Assembly (NCBI RefSeq): GCF_021390675.1
Contig: NZ_JAJEJV010000004.1
Location: 682,001-746,000 of the forward strand
Direction: 5' to 3'
Length of the DNA: 64,000 nucleotides
Source: Dyella sp. 2HG41-7
GTDB taxonomy: Bacteria; Pseudomonadota; Gammaproteobacteria; Xanthomonadales; Rhodanobacteraceae
The notes under the pieces were generated by a model, which saw only the letters and a list, made by a program, of their open reading frames with translations, had not been told where the DNA came from and ran no database searches. A program made the position numbers and the translations under genes. Of this stretch, positions 44,719 to 53,258 are shown one piece after another (position 1 is the first letter of the stretch; every line of letters begins with the position of its first letter).

Positions 44719-45174
44719 CGCTTTGCGATAGACGATAAAGCCCGAGTTCTGCGCCATTTTGTCGTACAGCTGGCGCGCCGTCGTATTGGTTTCGTGCGTG
44801 TGCCAGTACACGCGTTGACAACCCGCATCCGCGGCGGCGCGATACACCGCTTCGATCAGCGCGCGTCCCACGCCGGTGCCGCGCGCGTTTTCATCGGTGA
44901 AAAGATCCTGCAGATAGCAGCTTGGTTCGATCTGCGTCGTGCTGCGATGGAAAAGATAGTGGGCGAGGCCGATCAGCTTGCCTTCGTGTTCGGCGACCAA
45001 GGCGTGCACTGGTTCGTACGCGTCGAAAAAACGCGACCACGTGGCTTGTGTGATCTCGGCTGCCAGCGTCGTTGGTCCCTGTCTTCCATAAAAGGCGTTG
45101 TAGCCATCCCACAGCGGCAACCAAGCTGCGTAGTCCGCTTTCCTGATCGGTCGAATGGCAGGCTGCGAGTTCAT
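44713..45174 (-). CDS. GNAT family N-acetyltransferase
   Basis: A 153-residue GNAT protein. The acetyl-CoA binding motif A is seen as LQDLFTDENARGTGVGRALIEAV, with the motif B region ending NTTARQLYDKMAQNSGFIVY. The N-terminal IRPIRKADYAAWLPLWDGYNAFY resembles small-molecule or amino-acid-type acetyltransferases, but the acceptor is unknown. It converges on the lipase gene with a six-base overlap of the two coding ends. Confidence 0.85.
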   Translation of the reverse strand: MNSQPAIRPIRKADYAAWLPLWDGYNAFYGRQGPTTLAAEITQATWSRFFDAYEPVHALVAEHEGKLIGLAHYLFHRSTTQIEPSCYLQDLFTDENARGTGVGRALIEAVYRAAADAGCQRVYWHTHETNTTARQLYDKMAQNSGFIVYRKAL

Positions 45175-45243
45175 ACGGGGCCTTTGGCCTATTGATGGCG
45201 GTCATGTCCGTGTCCATCCTAGTGAAGGAGGAATCGCAGGCCA

Positions 45244-46083
45244 ATGACCACTTCGCTGCAAAACACCGTTGATGCGTTGCTACAGGATCGATCGCTGCGC
45301 GAGCCGGATCAATTGGCGCGCCGCATCGATGCGCTGGATCGTCTGGAAGCATGGCTGGTCTACGACGAATCGTCGTTGGAGTCTTCGCTCTGTCAACGCG
45401 CCAACGCCGTGATGGCGGAATGGGAGGCGATCAATGAGCAGCTCTTTCAATCGATTCGCGACGATATTCGTCAAGGTAGTGGTGCGAAGTCGTTATGCGA
45501 TTGGGCCGAAGCGTTGCGGCAGCAAGATCGCGCCGAACGCTACGATCCGCTCGACGCCTTGGTCGCTGGCGTGCTGAATTTCGAAGCGCCCGGCGATGTT
45601 TCGGAACTGGCCAACGAGATGGTGTTTTATCAGCCCACGCCTGCGCGACATATTTTCGATTTCATCGCGCGCGCGCAGCTCGATGAGCGCGATGTGGTCA
45701 TGGATCTGGGTTCTGGACTCGGGCACGTCGCGTTATTGACGGCGATTTGCACGCCTGCGCGTTGCATCGGCATTGAATTGGAGCATGCTTATGTCGTGAG
45801 TGCGCGCCAATGTGCGCAGGCGCTCAACATCGGTCGAGCGTCGTTTATCGCCCAGGACGTAAGGGCCACCGATTTATCCGAAGGCTCGGTGTTTTATCTG
45901 TACACGCCATTTACTGGAACGTTGTTGCGCTCAGTGCTGGATGATTTGCGGCGCCAGGCGGAGCGGCGGACGATTCGGCTCTGGACGCTTGGGCCGTGCA
46001 CGACGGTGATCGCGAACGAGCCCTGGTTGGTCACTGAGGATCATGGCGATACGCATCGCGTGAGCGTGTTCCAAAGTCGTTGA
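45244..46083 (+). CDS. SAM-dependent methyltransferase (histone-Dot1-like fold)
   Basis: A 279-residue protein with a helical N-terminal half of about 130 residues and a class I methyltransferase domain. Motif I is VVMDLGSGLGHVALL, the acidic loop GIELEHAYVVSARQCAQAL, and the later motif GSVFYLYTPFTG. The YQPTPARHIFDFI stretch before motif I resembles the Dot1-like group. Substrate unknown. GGAGG lies about a dozen bases before the ATG. It is divergent from the acetyltransferase. Confidence 0.8.
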   Translation: MTTSLQNTVDALLQDRSLREPDQLARRIDALDRLEAWLVYDESSLESSLCQRANAVMAEWEAINEQLFQSIRDDIRQGSGAKSLCDWAEALRQQDRAERYDPLDALVAGVLNFEAPGDVSELANEMVFYQPTPARHIFDFIARAQLDERDVVMDLGSGLGHVALLTAICTPARCIGIELEHAYVVSARQCAQALNIGRASFIAQDVRATDLSEGSVFYLYTPFTGTLLRSVLDDLRRQAERRTIRLWTLGPCTTVIANEPWLVTEDHGDTHRVSVFQSR

Positions 46084-46101
46084 TGCGACGTTGCGAACGT
46101 A

Positions 46102-46131
46102 TGGCGCCACCACGAGACGGTAGTGGCGCCA
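46102..46131. other. Intergenic hairpin between the methyltransferase and DUF1328 genes
   Basis: Arms TGGCGCCACCAC/GTAGTGGCGCCA pair with one mismatch around a six-base loop. It lies between convergent genes but lacks a T tract on either side, so its role as a terminator is doubtful. Confidence 0.45.
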
Positions 46132-46140
46132 AAACACTCG

Positions 46141-46314
46141 TCAGAGTCGTGGACCGCGGCGAATGCCGCCAAAGATCAGCGACAACACGAACAGCACGAT
46201 AAAGACGATAAAAAGAATTTTCGCGATACTCGCCGCGCCAGCGGCGATGCCGCCAAAACCGAATACGGCGGCGATGATGGCGATGATAAAAAATACGGCT
46301 GCCCAATAGAGCAT
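46141..46314 (-). CDS. DUF1328 small membrane protein
   Basis: A 57-residue protein easily missed because of its size. It reads [20 protein letters not shown], then [20 protein letters not shown] and [17 protein letters not shown], with two membrane helices; this is the standard DUF1328 (YtjA-like) pattern. GGAG lies seven bases before the ATG. It stands beside two CsbD-like genes on the same strand, an association usual for general stress or envelope genes. Function is not established. Confidence 0.88.
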   Translation of the reverse strand: MLYWAAVFFIIAIIAAVFGFGGIAAGAASIAKILFIVFIVLFVLSLIFGGIRRGPRL

Positions 46315-46404
46315 GATGATCTCCAGCGAAGGAAGGTTCGGAGAGCGCTGCTCCCCATGCGAAAGTTGCGGCGACCGCGCTGCGATGCGGATGCGACGCA
46401 GGGC

Positions 46405-46638
46405 TCAGTGGTGGCGCGGACTAGGCCTGTAACGGCTGATATCCAGATCCCGCTCGATCGCGCGAATTTGCCGTTGCGCGTCGGTGCGAGCCACCGCGAA
46501 ACGTTCTTGCATGCGGCCGGACAACATATCGGAGTGGCCTTCGACAACTTTCAAATCGTCGTGGGTCCACTTGCCCCATTGCTGCTTGATCCTGCCGCTG
46601 ATCTGCTTCCATTGACCGCTGATCGTGTCGCGATTCAT
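46405..46638 (-). CDS. CsbD-like stress protein
   Basis: A 77-residue soluble helical protein with the CsbD pattern MNRDTISGQWKQISGRIKQQW, GKWTHDDLKVVEGHSDMLSG and a charged C-terminal helix. CsbD proteins are general-stress-induced; their mechanism is unknown. AGGGA precedes the ATG. It is a close paralogue of the gene at 46968-47195, so the two probably arose by duplication. Confidence 0.88.
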   Translation of the reverse strand: MNRDTISGQWKQISGRIKQQWGKWTHDDLKVVEGHSDMLSGRMQERFAVARTDAQRQIRAIERDLDISRYRPSPRHH

Positions 46639-46877
46639 GTGGTTCCCTTAGATTCGGTCGTTAGGCGATGCAAGACGTGCCGCATCTCACGCAACCGATT
46701 CGACCAGCGTGCCCGTGAAAGGATCGTCCTTGTTGAGCAGGGCGATTCAGGCATGTGAAAAATCGCGCCACGAACGTTCACGCGATGACGGACGGCTCGC
46801 GTTGTTTTCGACGACGTATCGTCGACGCATGCAAGCGCAAGAAGTTGGGCAAAATTTCGTGAGCGCCGGATACAACA

Positions 46878-46952
46878 AGGCCAGCGCGATCGCTGGCCTG
46901 TTTCCCCGCACCAGCCCTAACGCGCTCGATAGTGGCGCGTGCTGGTGCGGGG
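46878..46952. repeat. Two adjacent palindromes between the csbD genes
   Basis: The first (46878-46903) pairs AAGGCCAGCG with CGCTGGCCTG; the second (46904-46952) pairs CCCCGCACCAGC with GCTGGTGCGGGG, a perfect 12-base stem. They lie just after the downstream end of the second csbD gene and could end its transcript. The rest of the ~330-base gap shows nothing else. Confidence 0.6.
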
Positions 46953-46967
46953 CCGCATTGGATGGAC

Positions 46968-47195
46968 TTAATGATGCGTTGTCGGACTATGCTTGCTGTC
47001 TAAGTGACGCTCGAATTCGCGTATTTGCTTTTCGGCCTCATTGCGGGCGATGCCGTAGCGTTCTTCGATCTTGCCCGCTAGGTACTCCGTGCTTCCCTCG
47101 GCGACTTTCAGATCGTCGTCGGTGAGCTTGCCCCACTGTTTCTTGATGTTGCCGGCAAGTTGTTTCCATTGACCCCGGATCATGTCCTGATTCAT
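46968..47195 (-). CDS. CsbD-like stress protein, second copy
   Basis: A 75-residue CsbD protein: MIRGQWKQLAGNIKKQWGKL, TDDDLKVAEGSTEYLAGKIE and a Lys/Glu-rich C-terminal helix. It shares the length, order and most key positions of the copy at 46405. GAGGT lies seven bases before the ATG. Its own promoter region (47196-47425) holds no gene. As with the first copy, a stress role is presumed from the family only. Confidence 0.88.
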   Translation of the reverse strand: MNQDMIRGQWKQLAGNIKKQWGKLTDDDLKVAEGSTEYLAGKIEERYGIARNEAEKQIREFERHLDSKHSPTTHH

Positions 47196-47425
47196 GGCGG
47201 TACCTCGCTAAATTGGCCACAGGTAGTGAGAGATCGCACTGGTGCGCATGCACACCGTGCATTGACCGATTTGATCACCTCGCTTGTAAATCATTCGTCT
47301 CTGCGGTGTGCACAGATGTCACGACGATTTAGCTTGGTGAAAAATGCGAAGTCGTCGACGCCGTTGCAGCGTCGCAGCGATGCTTGAGGCCGATATGCAC
47401 GCCGTAGTCATCGGCGCGCCATACG

Positions 47426-48226
47426 TCAGTGTGCGACGGGTGGTGTCGCGGAGGACGGATCGCCGGGAAGCTCGCCGATCATGCGCGTGGCGAGTCCGTC
47501 GTAGTTGTAATCGAAATGATGATCGCCGGGCATCACGTGCACCTTCACCCAAGCGGGCAGGTGCGGGTCGTTGCACACGGTGTCGTCGCCGTCGTCGCGG
47601 CCGTAGTAGCAAACCGTCGGCGGTTTATCCTGCAATGCGGTCAGCGCCGGCAACGCGGGATAGTGCGGCACCGGATTGAGCCATTGCTTGAGTTCCTGCA
47701 GGTGCGTCTTCAACCAGTTCTCGCGCACCATGATGTAGCCTTCCATCTCGATCTCGAAGTTCACATCCGTGCTTGGCGAGAGCAAGGTCATCTGCGTGAT
47801 GCGATCGCGATTGGCGGGGCTGAGTTTGCCGACGATGGTGGGCAGCACGTCCGCGCCGAACGAGAAGCCGATCAACCACACCTTCTGCTTGTGCAACTGC
47901 GTGGTGTACTTGGTAATCAGCGCATCGAGGTCGCGCGCGGACTCGTCCGCAGGGCGCAGACGCCAGTAGTAATCCAGACAGCTGACGCCAAGCACCGGAA
48001 TGCCGCGCGCTTGAAGGCGCGCGCCCATTTCTTTGTCCAGATCGCGCCAACCGCCGTCGCCGGAATAGAAAATTGCGACCACGTCGTCGTGACCGGCCGG
48101 CGCCGATGCGGTCGGCATCAGTTTGACCGTGGCTTCGTCCAGGCTGGGACGCGGAAACGGTTTCCAAATGAAGAGCGCGGCGACGACTGCCACAACGACA
48201 ACAGCAACAGCGACACGCAATTTCAT
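47426..48226 (-). CDS. virJ: VirJ/AcvB-type periplasmic hydrolase, likely lysyl-phosphatidylglycerol hydrolase
   Basis: A 266-residue protein with an N-terminal membrane or signal segment (VAVAVVVVAVVAALFIW) and the AcvB/VirJ domain: VVAIFYSGDGGWRDLDKEMGA, GVSCLDYYWRLRPADES and the Ser elbow IGFSFGADVLPTI, ending PGDHHFDYNYDGLA with the His. Homologues beside mprF/lpiA (AcvB, AtvA) hydrolyse or process lysyl-phosphatidylglycerol and support acid tolerance. The ATG overlaps the mprF stop by four bases, so the two are one operon. The upstream frame extension lies inside mprF and is not used. Confidence 0.88.
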   Translation of the reverse strand: MKLRVAVAVVVVAVVAALFIWKPFPRPSLDEATVKLMPTASAPAGHDDVVAIFYSGDGGWRDLDKEMGARLQARGIPVLGVSCLDYYWRLRPADESARDLDALITKYTTQLHKQKVWLIGFSFGADVLPTIVGKLSPANRDRITQMTLLSPSTDVNFEIEMEGYIMVRENWLKTHLQELKQWLNPVPHYPALPALTALQDKPPTVCYYGRDDGDDTVCNDPHLPAWVKVHVMPGDHHFDYNYDGLATRMIGELPGDPSSATPPVAH

Positions 48227-50826
48227 CGACGCACGACTCCGCTTAGGCCGCCCGAAATCAGGCTGGCGACATTGGTGAGCACCACCGGCAACGCAATGCC
48301 GCCCGGTGCTGCCAGGTACCGCGGCTCCCATTCGGGATCGAACTTGTCTTTGTAGCGGTGCAGGCCCTGGAAATTATAGAAGCGTTCGCCGCGGCCGAAG
48401 ATAAGCGCGCCGAAACGACTCCAGAGCGGCGCCAGGCGGCGGCTCTGCAAGCCCGAGAGCGGCGCCATGCCGAGGTTGAACCAGCGGTAGCCTTGCGCCT
48501 TGGACCACTGCATCAGCTCCACGAACAAATAGTCCATCAAGCCGGACGGCGCATCAGGCAGGTAGCGCATCAGATCCACCGACGCTTCTTCCATGCTTTC
48601 GCACAAGAACAAATTCGCAAATCCCACCGGCTTATCTTCCTGCCACACGACCGCCATGGGCGTGCGCAACAAATAGCGTTCTTCGAATGCGCCGAGCGAG
48701 AAACCTTTTTCGCGCACGCGTTTGTCGCGCAGCCATGCATCGGAGATGGATTTCAATTGCGGCAGCAGCGACGGTAATTGTTCGACGGGCACGATCTCCA
48801 CGCGCAGTCCGTCACGCGTGAGCTTGTTGACCGTATTGCGCAGCACCTTCTTCGATTTGCCATCGAGGTTGAATTGATCCAGCTGCACGCGCGCTTCTTC
48901 GCCGACTTTCAAGAGACTCATGCCGACTTCGAGATACAGATCCAGATCCGCCGGATTCACCTGATAGAACACCGGCCATCCGCCGGCGCGTTCGCAGCGT
49001 TCGCGGAAGGTCCACACGAGCTCTTGCCGCGCGCGATCGTCCAAACCGACCGGATCGCCCATCGCCACCCAGCTGCGGCCTGCGATGCCGTACATGATGA
49101 AGGCTTTGTTGTCCGGATCGAACAGCAGGCTTTTGTCGCCCATCAACGCAAGATGCGCTTGCGCGGAGGTGTAGTGCTTGATCAGCGGCAACGCGCGCGC
49201 GATGTCGGTTTCATTCGGCAGCGTTGGGCGCGCACGCGCCGAGCGAATCAGGGTGGTGAGCGAAAACAAAAACGCCACGCCGGTCGCGCCGACCAGGGCG
49301 CGCAACGCGCGTGGCGCATTGCCGTGATAGAAGCTGAATTGCCACCACAAGTCGTTGCGATATTCCACGTGCTGATAGCTGAAAAGCACCAGCCACGCGG
49401 TGCAGCCGAGCACCGTGGCGCAGGCCAGCACCCAGCCGAACGAAAAGCTCATGTCGAACATTGACGCGCGTCGATAGAACAATCGATGCGCGGGCGCAAG
49501 CGCGACGGCGAGCAACATCAGCAAGCCGGCTTCTTCGTAATCGATACCTTTGAGCAGCGACGCCACCGCGCCCGCCACCAGCAGCACCAAAGTCAACCAA
49601 TACGCCGCGTCGAGTCGGCGCTGCAATCCGCGCGCAAGTATCAACAGCGACATGCCGATCACGCTCGCCAAAAAGTGCGAGGCTTCCATCACCGGCAACG
49701 GCAGCAGATCGCTCAGCAATTCCAATCGACCCGGCAACACGGCAGTTGCGCCGGAGAACAGCAGCACCGCGCCGGATACCAGCGTGAGTCCGGCGAAAAA
49801 TGGCGGCAAAATGCCGTTGAACCATGGCGTAAGCAGCGCGGTTTGACGCAGACCACGCGCTTCGCGAATCACCACGGCGACCGTGGCCGCGCACAGCGGC
49901 AGCAAGTAATACACGCCGCGATACGCCGCCAACGCGCCAAGAATCGGCGCCGACAAGGCTTGATTACCGGTCGCGCCGAAGCCCGCCAACATCACCGCTT
50001 CGAACACACCCAAGCCGCCTGGCACATGACTGATCAGACCGGCGATCTGCCCCAGCGCAAAAATGGCGAGAAACGATCCGAAATGCAGCCCCAGCGAATC
50101 GGGCATCAAGGCATAAAGCACCGCCGCGGCCAGTCCCCAATCCAGCGCGCCGACGAAGACCTGCTGAAGACCCACCGACAATGGCGGCAACTGCATCTTC
50201 CAACGCCACACCTTGATGGGACGGCGAAGCATTGCGCCGCCGATCAACCACAATGACGGAATCGCACACAGCGCAATGCCCACCAGCAAGCGCTGATGAG
50301 AAAGCGGCAATCCTAGAGGAATCGGCACCAGCAACAACGTCACGCCGGTGATTGCAAACAGGCCCAGCCAAAAGCTGATCGTGCAGAACACCACCACCTT
50401 GGCGACATCCATCGTCGACAAGCCGGACTGGATATAAAAGCGATAGCGGATCGATCCCGACACCAGCATCGCCATGCCCAGCGTGTTGCTGAAGGCGTAA
50501 CTGATAAAGGAAATCAGCGCGACGCGCGGCGTCGGCAGTTTGCGGTCGATGGATTTCAGTGCGAACAAGTCGTACAGCGGCATCACCGCGTAACCGAGCA
50601 TCGTAAGCACGATCGCTTGACCGATGCGACCGCGACGCAGGCGATGCATGTATTCGCCCACTTGGTGATAGCTGACTTCGCCCGCCAGCCGATACAGCGC
50701 AAACAGCGCCAGGCCGAGCATCAATACCGATAGCGCAGGCCCGCCGAATCGGCGCAACCACACCGGGCCAGGCCGGCTCAAGGCGTTTTCCTGGCTAAGG
50801 ACTTCGGCCCCGCCTTGTTGCTCCAC
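48223..50826 (-). CDS. mprF: MprF: lysyl-phosphatidylglycerol synthase/flippase
   Basis: An 867-residue bifunctional membrane protein. About 14 membrane helices (the first ~530 residues, including LISHVPGGLGVFEAVML typical of the flippase part) precede a soluble DUF2156 synthase domain with GDKSLLFDPDNKAFIMYGIAG, VAMGDPVG, FYQVNPADLDLYLEVGMSLLKVGEEA and FNLGMAPLSGL. It transfers an amino acid from tRNA to phosphatidylglycerol and moves the product to the outer leaflet. The start is GTG 50826 with GAGAGG upstream, moderately supported. virJ is coupled downstream. Confidence 0.93.
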   Translation of the reverse strand: MEQQGGAEVLSQENALSRPGPVWLRRFGGPALSVLMLGLALFALYRLAGEVSYHQVGEYMHRLRRGRIGQAIVLTMLGYAVMPLYDLFALKSIDRKLPTPRVALISFISYAFSNTLGMAMLVSGSIRYRFYIQSGLSTMDVAKVVVFCTISFWLGLFAITGVTLLLVPIPLGLPLSHQRLLVGIALCAIPSLWLIGGAMLRRPIKVWRWKMQLPPLSVGLQQVFVGALDWGLAAAVLYALMPDSLGLHFGSFLAIFALGQIAGLISHVPGGLGVFEAVMLAGFGATGNQALSAPILGALAAYRGVYYLLPLCAATVAVVIREARGLRQTALLTPWFNGILPPFFAGLTLVSGAVLLFSGATAVLPGRLELLSDLLPLPVMEASHFLASVIGMSLLILARGLQRRLDAAYWLTLVLLVAGAVASLLKGIDYEEAGLLMLLAVALAPAHRLFYRRASMFDMSFSFGWVLACATVLGCTAWLVLFSYQHVEYRNDLWWQFSFYHGNAPRALRALVGATGVAFLFSLTTLIRSARARPTLPNETDIARALPLIKHYTSAQAHLALMGDKSLLFDPDNKAFIMYGIAGRSWVAMGDPVGLDDRARQELVWTFRERCERAGGWPVFYQVNPADLDLYLEVGMSLLKVGEEARVQLDQFNLDGKSKKVLRNTVNKLTRDGLRVEIVPVEQLPSLLPQLKSISDAWLRDKRVREKGFSLGAFEERYLLRTPMAVVWQEDKPVGFANLFLCESMEEASVDLMRYLPDAPSGLMDYLFVELMQWSKAQGYRWFNLGMAPLSGLQSRRLAPLWSRFGALIFGRGERFYNFQGLHRYKDKFDPEWEPRYLAAPGGIALPVVLTNVASLISGGLSGVVRR

Positions 50827-50931
50827 GCTACCAACGCCTCTCAGAAACCATACACAGGCTTACCCTAGACCGCGATGGTGCCATACCTGGCATGACAGGT
50901 AATAACTTGCGGTGGTGTTTCGCAAAACAAA

Positions 50932-50952
50932 GGGCGCTCCAATGGAGCGCCC
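50932..50952 (-). terminator. Rho-independent terminator of the lipoprotein gene
   Basis: GGGCGCTCC/GGAGCGCCC arms closed by a three-base loop and, on the minus strand, followed by TTTGTTTTG. It lies 24 bases after the stop of the lipoprotein gene. Confidence 0.75.
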
Positions 50953-50975
50953 CGGCATCGAACGTGTTGCGAGGC

Positions 50976-51578
50976 TTAGATCTTCTTGACTTCGAAGTTC
51001 TTGCTCGCGACCTGCTTGCCATCGACCGAGATGTCGACCTTGTACTTGCCTTCCGGCCACAGGTCCGGGTTCTGCAAGCGGAAGGTGGTGACGCTCGGGC
51101 TATCGGCCACGATCGACTGGCTGGTGCTCATGATCATCTGGCTCTTGTCCAGGTACGTCCACTTCGCATTGAGCGTGGCGCCCGGCGTGCTGCCGGTGGT
51201 TTCGACGCTGACGTAGATGGTCTTCTGGCTCGGCGAGAAGCTGCTCAGATCTTTCTTGACCTTGTGATCGGCATTGACCGTATCGCCCAACGTCACCGTG
51301 CTCACCTGGAAGCCTTCGGCGGTAGGCGCGGCGGCGGCAGCCGGCGCGGCCGTGCTGGCCGGTGCCGGCTGAGCCGGCGCGGCAGCCGTGGCGGGTTTGG
51401 CCGGTGCGGTGCTGGCCGGAGCCGGCTTGGCGGCGGTGCTGGCTGCGGCGGGGGCGGTGCTCGAGGCAGCCGGCTGATTGGCCGACTGTTGTTGCTCGTT
51501 CTTGCCGCAGGCGCTAAGGGCCAGCAGGCCAACCAAGGCGACGCTATAAACGGCGGCGGAACGTGCGGAAAGTTTCAT
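50976..51578 (-). CDS. Lipoprotein with Ala/Pro-rich linker
   Basis: A 200-residue protein. The signal peptide ends in the lipobox LSAC, so Cys24 should be lipidated. A Pro/Ala/Thr linker of about 60 residues (repeated AKPAPASTA-type units) leads to a beta-rich C-terminal domain (VNADHKVKKDLSSFSPSQ, IYVSVETTGS, LNAKWTYLDKSQ, GKYKVDISVDGK) resembling an immunoglobulin-like fold. Function unknown; probably periplasmic-facing. It is a single-gene unit with its own terminator. Confidence 0.78.
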   Translation of the reverse strand: MKLSARSAAVYSVALVGLLALSACGKNEQQQSANQPAASSTAPAAASTAAKPAPASTAPAKPATAAAPAQPAPASTAAPAAAAAPTAEGFQVSTVTLGDTVNADHKVKKDLSSFSPSQKTIYVSVETTGSTPGATLNAKWTYLDKSQMIMSTSQSIVADSPSVTTFRLQNPDLWPEGKYKVDISVDGKQVASKNFEVKKI

Positions 51579-51693
51579 GGGCGGGATTCCGAAAATAAGG
51601 AAAAACGTGACCGGAGACCGGCGGTTTCGAATGCAGTTGTTAAGGCTAGCGCCAGCGATCTGAAGTGCCGATGACCGGGGCGCAGAGTTTAGG

Positions 51694-51956
51694 ATGCTCT
51701 GATCAATTCTGCACGGGCGTCACCGGTTCTATCCGTTCGCAGACCACAGGGTCATCGGCGAAGGCAGACTGGCTGTCTGTCGAGACGATGGGCCGAAGGG
51801 ATGCGGACGGATAGAACCGGCCCGAAGGGTGATGTTCAGAAGGCTCGCAGGCTGCGCCGCGCGTCTTGAACAGACGGCCAGTCTGCCCTGCGCCGCGCAA
51901 CACACCCTGCGAGCCTTCTGAACATCATGCCGCCCGCGCAGAATTGATCAGAGCAT
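51694..51956. repeat. Branched palindromic element (family E) after queF
   Basis: Outer perfect 19-base arms (51694-51712 and 51938-51956; ATGCTCTGATCAATTCTGC and its inverse) enclose two complete hairpins: one with 13-base arms at 51723-51735/51808-51820, the other with 21-base arms at 51831-51851/51906-51926. The loop of each hairpin holds a related palindrome (GCAGACTGGCTGTCTG and CAGACGGCCAGTCTG). Folded, it would be a three-way junction. The core matches the element between flhF and flhG. It ends ten bases after the queF stop codon. Confidence 0.88.
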
Positions 51957-51965
51957 ACTCCGGGA

Positions 51966-52790
51966 TTACTGGCGCACTGCGCGAGAGTTGCCCGGCAAGG
52001 CGGCATCCGTACTCCGGAACGGGTTGATATCCAACCCACCCCGACGGGTGTAGCGAGCATAGACACTCAAACGCTGCGGCGCGCAGCGCTTCATCACATC
52101 CACGAAGATGCGCTCCACGCACTGCTCGTGGAATTCATTGTGGGTGCGGAACGACACCAGGTAACGCAGTAATCCTTCACGATCGATCGGCGCACCGCGA
52201 TAAGCGATCTGCACGCTGCCCCAGTCGGGTTGCCCGGTGACGGGGCAATTGGAGCGGAGCAGATCGGAGACCAAGGTTTCTTCCACGATCTCTGCATCCG
52301 AGTTCGCGTGCAGGTAATCGGCCTTGGGCGGACCGTAGTCGTCGATGGCGACGGGCAGCTCGTCAATGGATTCGCCAGCCAGGTCGGCAAACGTGTGCTG
52401 CGCCACGCGTGGCGCGCGAATCGTCACGTTCACCACCGCGCCCGCGACGCGCGTGAGATCTTGCTGCAACAGCGCGCGCAATGCGGCCACGTTCGCCAGC
52501 GGTTCCTGCGCGAAACCGTTGAGATACAGCTTGAACGATTTGGACTCGATGATATTCGGCGAATTCGCCGGCACATGGAATTCCGCCACGCCCACCATCG
52601 GTTTGCCATGCATATCCAGCCACGACAATTCGTAGGCGTTCCAGATATCCACGCCTTGGAAGGGCAGCGGTTCGCGCACGCCGATTTCGTCGCGCTTGGC
52701 TTGGCGCGGAATCGGAAACAGCAGCGTGGGGTCGTAACGATCGGCGTAAGCGGTGTGCTTGCCGAGCGGGGAGTGTTCGGGGGTGGTCAT
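51966..52790 (-). CDS. queF: NADPH-dependent 7-cyano-7-deazaguanine reductase QueF
   Basis: A 274-residue long-form QueF. The family shows [19 protein letters not shown] near residue 90, the catalytic Cys in [13 protein letters not shown] and the late motif [13 protein letters not shown]. It reduces preQ0 to preQ1 in queuosine synthesis. ATG 52790 gives the usual N-terminus ([20 protein letters not shown]); the frame upstream runs through a family A repeat and is not coding. No other queuosine gene is adjacent. Confidence 0.95.
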   Translation of the reverse strand: MTTPEHSPLGKHTAYADRYDPTLLFPIPRQAKRDEIGVREPLPFQGVDIWNAYELSWLDMHGKPMVGVAEFHVPANSPNIIESKSFKLYLNGFAQEPLANVAALRALLQQDLTRVAGAVVNVTIRAPRVAQHTFADLAGESIDELPVAIDDYGPPKADYLHANSDAEIVEETLVSDLLRSNCPVTGQPDWGSVQIAYRGAPIDREGLLRYLVSFRTHNEFHEQCVERIFVDVMKRCAPQRLSVYARYTRRGGLDINPFRSTDAALPGNSRAVRQ

Positions 52791-52819
52791 CCAATAATTG
52801 TAATACGCGAGGTCCAATC

Positions 52820-52843
52820 CCCTCTCCCCTCCGGGGAGAGGGA
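52820..52843. repeat. Family A hairpin between ridA and queF
   Basis: CCTCTCCCC-TCC-GGGGAGAGGG, a single-hairpin copy, lies 29 bases upstream of the queF start codon and just after the ridA stop. Confidence 0.75.
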
Positions 52844-52858
52844 GTCGTGGTGCGATGA

Positions 52859-53254
52859 TCAATCCCTGCAAAGCGCCACCGCCTCCACCTCCAGCCATAC
52901 CGAAGGATGGAACAGCTTGCTCACCTGCACCGCCGAACCGGCCGCCGCATCGTCGGCGGCGATGTATTCGTTGCGGACCTCTCGATAAACCGGCAAATCG
53001 CGGGCGATATCCACGAAAAAAGCCGTCAGTTTCACGATCCGGTCGAACCCGCTGCCGCCAGCGAGCAGCACTTCGCCCAGATTCTCGAAGACCTGCTCGG
53101 CCTGCGCCCGAAAATCGCCGACGCCGACCAGCTCTCCGCCCGGACCCAGGGGAACTTGTCCCGAGACAAACAACACGTTCCCAACCCGGGTCGCGGCGCA
53201 GAGGCCGGGTATCGCAAAAACCGTTTCCGGTTGTATGCGCCTGATCGTGTCCAC
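52859..53254 (-). CDS. RidA/YjgF-family protein
   Basis: A 131-residue RidA-family protein with [58 protein letters not shown] and VEVEAVA-like [11 protein letters not shown] at the end. Family members deaminate reactive enamines and imines; the Arg needed for this activity, normally in a late IPxxxRxxxQV motif, is not seen at its usual place ([15 protein letters not shown]), so this may be a non-deaminating subfamily. GTG 53254 begins four bases after the aldo-keto reductase stop, implying co-translation. Confidence 0.82.
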   Translation of the reverse strand: MDTIRRIQPETVFAIPGLCAATRVGNVLFVSGQVPLGPGGELVGVGDFRAQAEQVFENLGEVLLAGGSGFDRIVKLTAFFVDIARDLPVYREVRNEYIAADDAAAGSAVQVSKLFHPSVWLEVEAVALCRD

Positions 53255-53258
53255 GGAA

